Shown here one piece after another: positions 58,490-64,000 of a DNA stretch of 64,000 nucleotides. Source of the DNA: Prillingera fragicola (taxonomy: Eukaryota > Basidiomycota > Tremellomycetes > Trichosporonales > Trichosporonaceae); assembly GCA_002335605.1 (NCBI GenBank), contig BEDY01000005.1:1178001-1242000 (forward strand). The letters are read 5' to 3'. The position numbers and the translations under genes are program-made. Each line of letters begins with the position of its first letter. Position 1 is the first letter of the stretch. The notes beneath the pieces are model-generated. The model searched no databases. It was not told the DNA's origin and saw nothing but the letters and a program-made list of their open reading frames with translations.

Positions 58490-61002
58490 GCTGCTCCTCT
58501 TGGACGGTGGCCAGTGGGTGGTGACCAGAGGGCAGTGAGATTTAGAGACAGTCTCCGTTTTCTCACGTAGATGAGATGGAGTGAGGAATCAAGTTGCGAG
58601 CCAAGGCGGACGGTCGACCAGCGTTATCGGCTCACCCAAGACGTGGCCACCGGTATGATGCGATGATATTGATGACGAGGACGATGGGGGAAGTCGCTCT
58701 TCGTCACAGTCCTTTTACACCGGGTGTTGTCGATAGGGATAGAGTGTAGAGTGTATCCTGCACCCAGCATTTTGCTTTTTCGGCACGACCAGCACGTCCA
58801 TACCGCCGTGACGCCATCCGAGATTGAGCTGTCTGTCGAAAAGGAGCGCTTAGATGCGATTGTACCGGGACTGGAGCCTCGGCTGGCCGTCGATCCGATT
58901 GATCTGCAGCTTGTTTTCCGTCACCCCAGGTGGCCTGCGGGCGAGATGCTGCACCCTGCCCAGACACACATGGCCGAGACGGCGTGGCCGGAGCCGCCAG
59001 GGTGATCCAGTTCCCACTGGCACTTCGGAAATCCAGCTCAGGCATGGGGGCAGAGGCCAGCGTATCCAGGGCAGACAGGCTTGTCGTAAATAGACTATAA
59101 ACCTACGGAGCAATCTCATCCCACGTTGCCTCAGCTCTGATGCCTTGCCACCGCACCCATAGGCAAAGTGTCTGCAATGTGGCGTTCAATCATTCAGGGC
59201 AGCAGAACACTTGTCGATCATGTACCAGCACCGTGATCTTTTGCATGCAAACTTGTCTGAATGCCCACATCCATGGTTTAATCTCGCGATCTCGCCGGCT
59301 TCAAACGCGGATGCGCGTGTGGGCAGTCAAGGTTTGATCACTTACCCGAATAGGAGTAATCAACCTGGCAATGTGCGCGCGGCAGATGGTACACGTACAT
59401 CGTGCTGTGCACGGAGATTGCCTCTGCATCACACTGGGCAGAACACTGAGCCCTGCCATGCCAGTCTTCGGCCTTTGGCTGACCCCAGCAAAGGCGCACT
59501 CAACATGGCCGGGTGGCTTGAAGCCACCCCCTCCGTCCATCAGCTGCTCCTTGACGGACAACATGTGCAGATGCATTTGTTCTCTATGTTTCAACGCTCT
59601 CAGCGTCCTATTCTACGCAGTCGATAAGTCCAGATCCACCTGACGCCTCATTCCGCGTCCACCCTTTCCTCCAGCCATGCCAGCCAAGGCGACGTCCAAA
59701 ACAGCCACGCGAAACGCCAACTGTCCTGGATCTCGGCGCATTCGGCGCCACGGCTGACACGGTTGTCGCCAGAGCGCCGCCGTTCGGTCTAGGAATACAC
59801 CGTCGGCCATCATTGTGATTGTGGCAATTCCATTCCACTACCCAACTATCCACTTGGAACTTGCGAGAGAAACCTAGCACTTTGCTGACAAAGAATACAT
59901 ACCTCGACTACGGGTGGGTACTATGGGCGACTACAGCCCCCAGGGAGCGGCGGCACTCCGTGAGCCGGCGTGCGGTAGGGCAGCAGGGGGAGCGGGGGAA
60001 GGGGCTCTGCGATCCATTTCATCCACCAATGGCCAAGTGTGGCATTCGTCGGCAAACCACCGGCTGGACTGGCCACCGTTCCGTCGCGCACGGACTGCTC
60101 ACCCCCCCGTTGGCGTGCCCCATACGCTGTCTGTTCGGTGACTACAATGGCTGGAGGAAGGCGAAGGGCTGCAACAGAGATCGTTATTGCCTGCCCCTCC
60201 ACAACGCGTCCGGGAAACATGTCCACATCCGCGTCAACAATGGCTGACAACGCAAGGCTCCTACCTTGTCGGAGTTCTGTAGCACCCTCTTGTCTCAGCA
60301 AGCTCCGCGTGCATCCATCTGGCATTGTCGGCCCGAACCCGACTGGCCGTGGCGGGTCAGTGCGTGACCGACGACGATCCACGGCCCGAAAGCTGCTATG
60401 ACCGGACACGGTCCAGCTACACTCGCACTCAAACTCCTGGAAATGTTGTCTTTTGCGGCGCCACCCGGGCCTCCTCGGATGTTCTCCGAGGGCGTGAACG
60501 CCAGTTAATTACACTGGCTGAATCACTCAGGCTGCAAGAGACCGGCCGAGCAGCCATCTCCAGCCTCGATCTGGATCAACGCGCCTGCTGTCCCTGGGCC
60601 TCGATCTATGTTTGCCACCCAGATGTCAGGTTGGGTTATCTGTGAGTCTCCGGTCTTGAACGTTTGGCTTTCCACATCGCGATGCAACCTGCAACACCGG
60701 AGCGCTGGCTGTGTGGGTCTCTAACCTCTTCAGCATCTCACAGGTCCTGGCATGAGCACATGCGGGTCAGCTATGTCGAAGAAGGAAATGCCCACAGCCG
60801 CTGACTACCGTGAAGTATCATCCCGCTTCCCATTCGCGTAGCCTCTTGTCAGCGAACTGCATACTTCCATCAACCGTGTACAACTGCCCTGCCGCCAGAC
60901 CTAGACCACCCGTGAACTCCAAAATCGTAAGAATCCCGCCACCGCAGCCCAACCACCGCCCACACCAACCCAAAGTCGAGGGCCATCCTGTCGGCAGAGT
61001 CT
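58490..61002. other. Large intergenic region, no gene recognised
   Basis: About 2.5 kb lie between the disordered-protein start and the CoA-ligase stop. The left part should hold the promoter of the disordered protein. Frames of 100-160 codons occur on both strands (for example 59819-60247 and 59921-60409 on opposite strands), overlap each other, and lack motifs, so I do not call them. I looked for tRNA- and 5S-like boxes and saw none. Confidence 0.4.
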
Positions 61003-62789
61003 CTAGAGTGTTGCCTTTGGAGTGGCCGCGTCCCGCTCAGCCTGGGCCTTGAGACGCAAGTCCTTGCGCAGAATCTTGCCTGAGGGACTCTTGGGGATGA
61101 CCTCGAGGACCTCGACGCCGCCACGGAGACGCTTGTGCTGTGCGACCTTTGTGGCGACCCAGTCTGCGATTTCCTTTTCGAACGCCTTCTTGTCGGCGCC
61201 AGACTTGAGAAGACCGGGCTTGGCGACGACATACGCGCGGGGCAGCTCGGTGGCTTGAGACTCGTCGTAGACGCCGATGACACCCGAGTCGATGACCTTG
61301 GGATGCTGTAAGAGGAGAGCCTCCAGTTCGGCAGGTGCGACCTGGAAGCCCTTGTACTTGATGAGCTCCTTGACGCGGTCGACGACCTGATATTCAAAGT
61401 TCTCGGTGATCAGGACATCACCAGTGCGCAGCCATCCGCCGTCCACGAGCGTCTTGGCCGTCGCCTCGGGGTTGTTATGGTAGCCCTTCATGACTGAAGG
61501 GCCTTTGACCCAAAGCTCTCCGCGGCCACCGATCTTAGCATCGGTGCCATCCTCTGTAACGAGACGCGCCACAAAGGTGGGCAGCAGCTTACCGCACCAT
61601 CCGGGCCGGCCCTCGCCGGTGGTAACGACCGGCGACGCCTCGGTCATACCGTAGCCCTGAGTGAGGGTGACGTTCGGCAGAACCTTCTTGAGGGCATGGG
61701 TGAGCTCTGCGCTCAACGGAGCAGCACCGGACATGAGGGTGTGCAGCGACGAAATGTCGTACTTGGGAAGGTTGGCAGAGTGCAGCCAGATGATGAGGAC
61801 GGGGGGAACCACAAGACCGTAGGTAATGCGGTACTAAACAACGTCAATTCCAGATCCACACACGGTTATGGGGCCACTCACCTTTTGAATCGCCTCGAGA
61901 ACGGAAATCTCCTCAAAGCGGGGAAGAACAACGACGGGGCAGCCGACGGTCAATGGCTGAAGGAACACGACAGTAAGGCCATAGATGTGGGAGAATGGCA
62001 GGATACCCAAAATGACATCCTTGCCGCTCTCGAGCTTCTTGTACGCGACATTGAGCGCCTGCAGCTGCGAGGTCATGTTGTGCTGTGTCGTCATGACACC
62101 CTTGGGCAAGCCAGTGGTTCCAGACGAGTAGCAGAGCCATGCAGTGTTCTGAGCCTCGGCACCGTTGAAGGTCTCGGGTTTGCCAGGCTCCCCAAACAGC
62201 TCCGAGACGACCTTGTTCTGGGCGCCGGATGGCTTCTTGCTCTTCTCCGCAAGCAGGACAATCCGCTCAGCAGGGAACTTTCGCTTGAGGTGCGATCGTG
62301 CCTTCTCAAACTGAGGCAGTAGCTCAGGAGCAAGGAAGATGAGCTGGGCACCAGAGTCGTTGACCTGGTGGGCAATCTCGTCGGGGGCACTGGCACGCGT
62401 CAACAACCCGACCCCATCCTTCACCACGGCACGAGCATGCCGCCCCACACAGTGTCCACTCACTATGCGTAGTTGGCAGGACTGATACACAGACCCGCAG
62501 CCATGCATCCAAACGCGGCCTGGGTCCACTCGAGACTGTTGGTGCCCCAGAGGCACGCGACGTCGTTCTTCTTGAGGCCAAGACCGCGGATTCCAGTCGC
62601 CAGCTGGAGGGCGTTGTCCTCGACATCCCCGCGCGAGAGGGTGCGACCGGTCAGACCATCAATGTACGCTGGCAACTTCTTCTCAAAAGTGGGCAGGGGC
62701 GAGTCGCCCGCTTTCTGAGGGAAGAGGTATTCGAAGAGCGAGCTCTCAACCAGAGTTGGCTCGGGAAAGTCGGGCTTGTAGATTGTCAT
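61003..62789 (-). CDS. 4-coumarate-CoA-ligase-like acyl-CoA synthetase (ANL family)
   Basis: This adenylating enzyme activates a carboxylic acid with ATP and CoA. Three exons give 554 aa: 62789-62464, 62389-61882 and 61833-61003. Core motifs are all present: the P-loop-like LCYSSGTTGLPKGVMTTQHN (A3), LPFSHIYGL, LTQGYGMTEASPVVTTGEG (A5), GGWLRTGDVLITE (A7), RVKELIKYKGFQVAPAELEA (A8) and the catalytic lysine in VIPKSPSGKILRKDLRLKA (A10). The length matches plant and fungal 4CL-like proteins. The C-terminus ends ATL, so there is no classical SKL-type peroxisome signal, unlike many fungal relatives. The substrate (phenylpropanoid, medium-chain or other acid) cannot be told. The first intron at 62390-62463 is 74 nt. 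Confidence 0.93.
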
Positions 62790-63194
62790 TCGGGCAGGGT
62801 GATGTGGGAAGAGTATGGAGTAGAGATCGAGCAGGAAAGTCGGAACAGGACGAGCCAAGTCTCGCTTGCAGAGCTGTCCATGTAATGTGCGCTGGTTGAC
62901 CCGTTCGATGTGGGCCTCGGAGAGGCACCATCTTGGGGTCCGGGATTGTGCGATACCCGTTAGTGGGCACATCAGTCGCCATCGCCGGGCGGCGTTTAGC
63001 CGGGATTGTGGGGCAACACGGTAATGAAAGGGATGATGAACCGGTGGATGGTCACTCACCGTCGATCACTTTGGACGGGCAAGCTGAGCAGATGGAATGC
63101 AATTATGCACCTTACGTCGTACATCAACTTCTCCGTGCTACATATGCAACGCCTTCCTACACGACGTCGTGGGTCCCTTTCAACAGCACACAAT
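62790..63194. promoter_or_regulatory. CoA-ligase promoter and 3' flank of the phosphoesterase gene
   Basis: This 405-bp space lies between two minus-strand genes and should contain the CoA-ligase promoter. No specific element is claimed. Confidence 0.4.
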
Positions 63195-64000
63195 CTACCG
63201 CCACATCTTAGCGGCGTACTCTCCAAACACCTCGTTGATCAGTGTGCCTTCCGCGTACGGCTTGAAGTCTCCAGGGCGCATCCTGCGTTCTGGGTCGAGT
63301 ACACGGACAGCAGTCACTAATGCGTCAGCTGATTCTCACTACGCCAGACTCACAGAAGTCGTCCATAGCAAAATCCATGACAACAACGTCCAGGATGTCG
63401 TCGTCATCCATGACCGGGAATGGGGTCTGGATAAAGTCACTAGGAGGTCAGCGACATTACACTTAGCGAACTTACACTCGGTCAGCCGAGAACGGCACTG
63501 GGATGTGCTCAATGTCATCGCCGTTGCCAGCGCAGCGGTCACGCGTCACAAAGCCCAGGGTGCGCGGCTTGCCGTCCGCAGAGCTGAAGACGGCCTGGTT
63601 CTTGTCCGCCTGGACAGAGTTGATGTAGTCGTTCCACTGCTCCGCTCGCCACTCATCAAACACGCGTTGAACGTAAGCCTCATCCTCTTCCCTAGCGGAC
63701 AGTGGCTGCAACTTGGATGCACCGGCGCGGTTCATTTCCGGCTCGATGAGCTTGGCCAGGCGAGCGGGAAGGCGCGTGACGAGGAAGGCAGTTGTGAATG
63801 GCGACACCGTGAGCTCATCGTTGCGGTCAAAGCGACCCTTGAACAAGTCGAAGCGGAGACTCCCGGCGTTGCCAATGATGATACGCGGACCGCTGTGGTT
63901 CGGGTCCTTGACAGTCACGGGCAATACCTTTTCGGCGAACAAGGTGAGAACATTGCGCGGGTGACCGTACGGATGGCGGTCAAGGAAATAATCGTGTGGC
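63195..64000 (-). CDS. Metallophosphoesterase of the 5'-nucleotidase type, C-terminal part
   Basis: The window end cuts this gene; only the C-terminal three exons are seen: 64000-63476, 63439-63354 and 63316-63195. They encode about 244 aa ending VFGEYAAKMWR. The visible part begins HDYFLDRHPYGHPRNVLTLF and has GPRIIIGNAGSLRFDLFKGR then FDRNDELTVSPFTTAFLVTR, which I recognise from fungal secreted or vacuolar phosphoesterases related to yeast Yhr202w. Acidic FPVMDDDDILDVVVMDFAMD follows across the splice. The metal-binding motifs of the catalytic domain would lie beyond the window, so catalytic competence cannot be judged. Introns are 36 and 37 nt, among the shortest here. Confidence 0.7.

Noticed and set aside
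59819..60409. Overlapping frames on both strands in the 58.5-61 kb gap
   Set aside because: Neither strand shows domains, consistent splice signals or codon bias; they are expected by chance in GC-rich DNA.

Overview
This window is nuclear DNA of a filamentous or yeast-like basidiomycete. The genes are GC-rich and interrupted by many very short introns (mostly 33-80 nt). The introns carry GTRNGT donors, a CTNAC branch motif and a CAG/TAG acceptor. Gene style, protein sequences and compact spacing suggest a Tremellomycete, probably of the Trichosporonales; that placement is inference from style, not from a search. I resolved 25 genes, most to exact exon boundaries by phase and protein-family continuity. 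Both window ends cut a gene.

Layout. 1-8.8 kb: mitochondrial ribosomal protein uS5m (partial), an unrecognised 465-aa protein, coatomer zeta, ribosomal P2, the cell-cycle protein Cks1 (seven exons, four of them tiny) and a Met30/SconB-type F-box/WD40 protein. 10.5-18.3 kb: a Zds1-type PP2A regulator and an OPT-family oligopeptide transporter. 18.7-26.7 kb: proteasome alpha-3 (Pre9), a two-finger C2H2 regulator and a Reg1-type PP1 regulatory subunit. 28.5-35.7 kb: a DUF1771-Smr protein, then a sugar-type MFS transporter tail-to-tail with a Zn(II)2Cys6 factor. 37.3-46.7 kb: GRC3 polynucleotide kinase, divergent cytosolic methionyl-tRNA synthetase, and a gene that resembles only the C-terminal half of a Mit1/CHD-type chromatin remodeller. 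46.8-58.5 kb: WKF-domain protein, ARL1 GTPase, ILV6 regulatory subunit, a GPI-anchored Kre9/Knh1-like protein, Dsc3, a mitochondrial TPR protein and a disordered protein. 61.0-64.0 kb: a 4-coumarate-CoA-ligase-like enzyme and the end of a metallophosphoesterase.

This is ordinary housekeeping chromosome, not a mobile or biosynthetic island; no tRNA, rRNA, transposon or CRISPR was seen. Several genes belong to nutrient-signalling circuits (Met30 for sulfur, Reg1-PP1 for carbon, Dsc3 for sterol/hypoxia, Ilv6 for branched-chain amino acids), but nothing shows they work together. Short divergent intergenic regions (GRC3/MES1, DSC3/TPR, WKF/ARL1, OPT/PRE9, coatomer/RPP2) probably act as shared promoters.

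The most unusual items are: the remodeller gene that keeps the helicase C-lobe and zinc-finger tail but has no ATPase N-lobe; two genes whose first coding exon is just the ATG; the microexon-rich CKS1; a perfect 19-bp inverted repeat between the convergent transporter and regulator genes; and introns as short as 33-34 nt.
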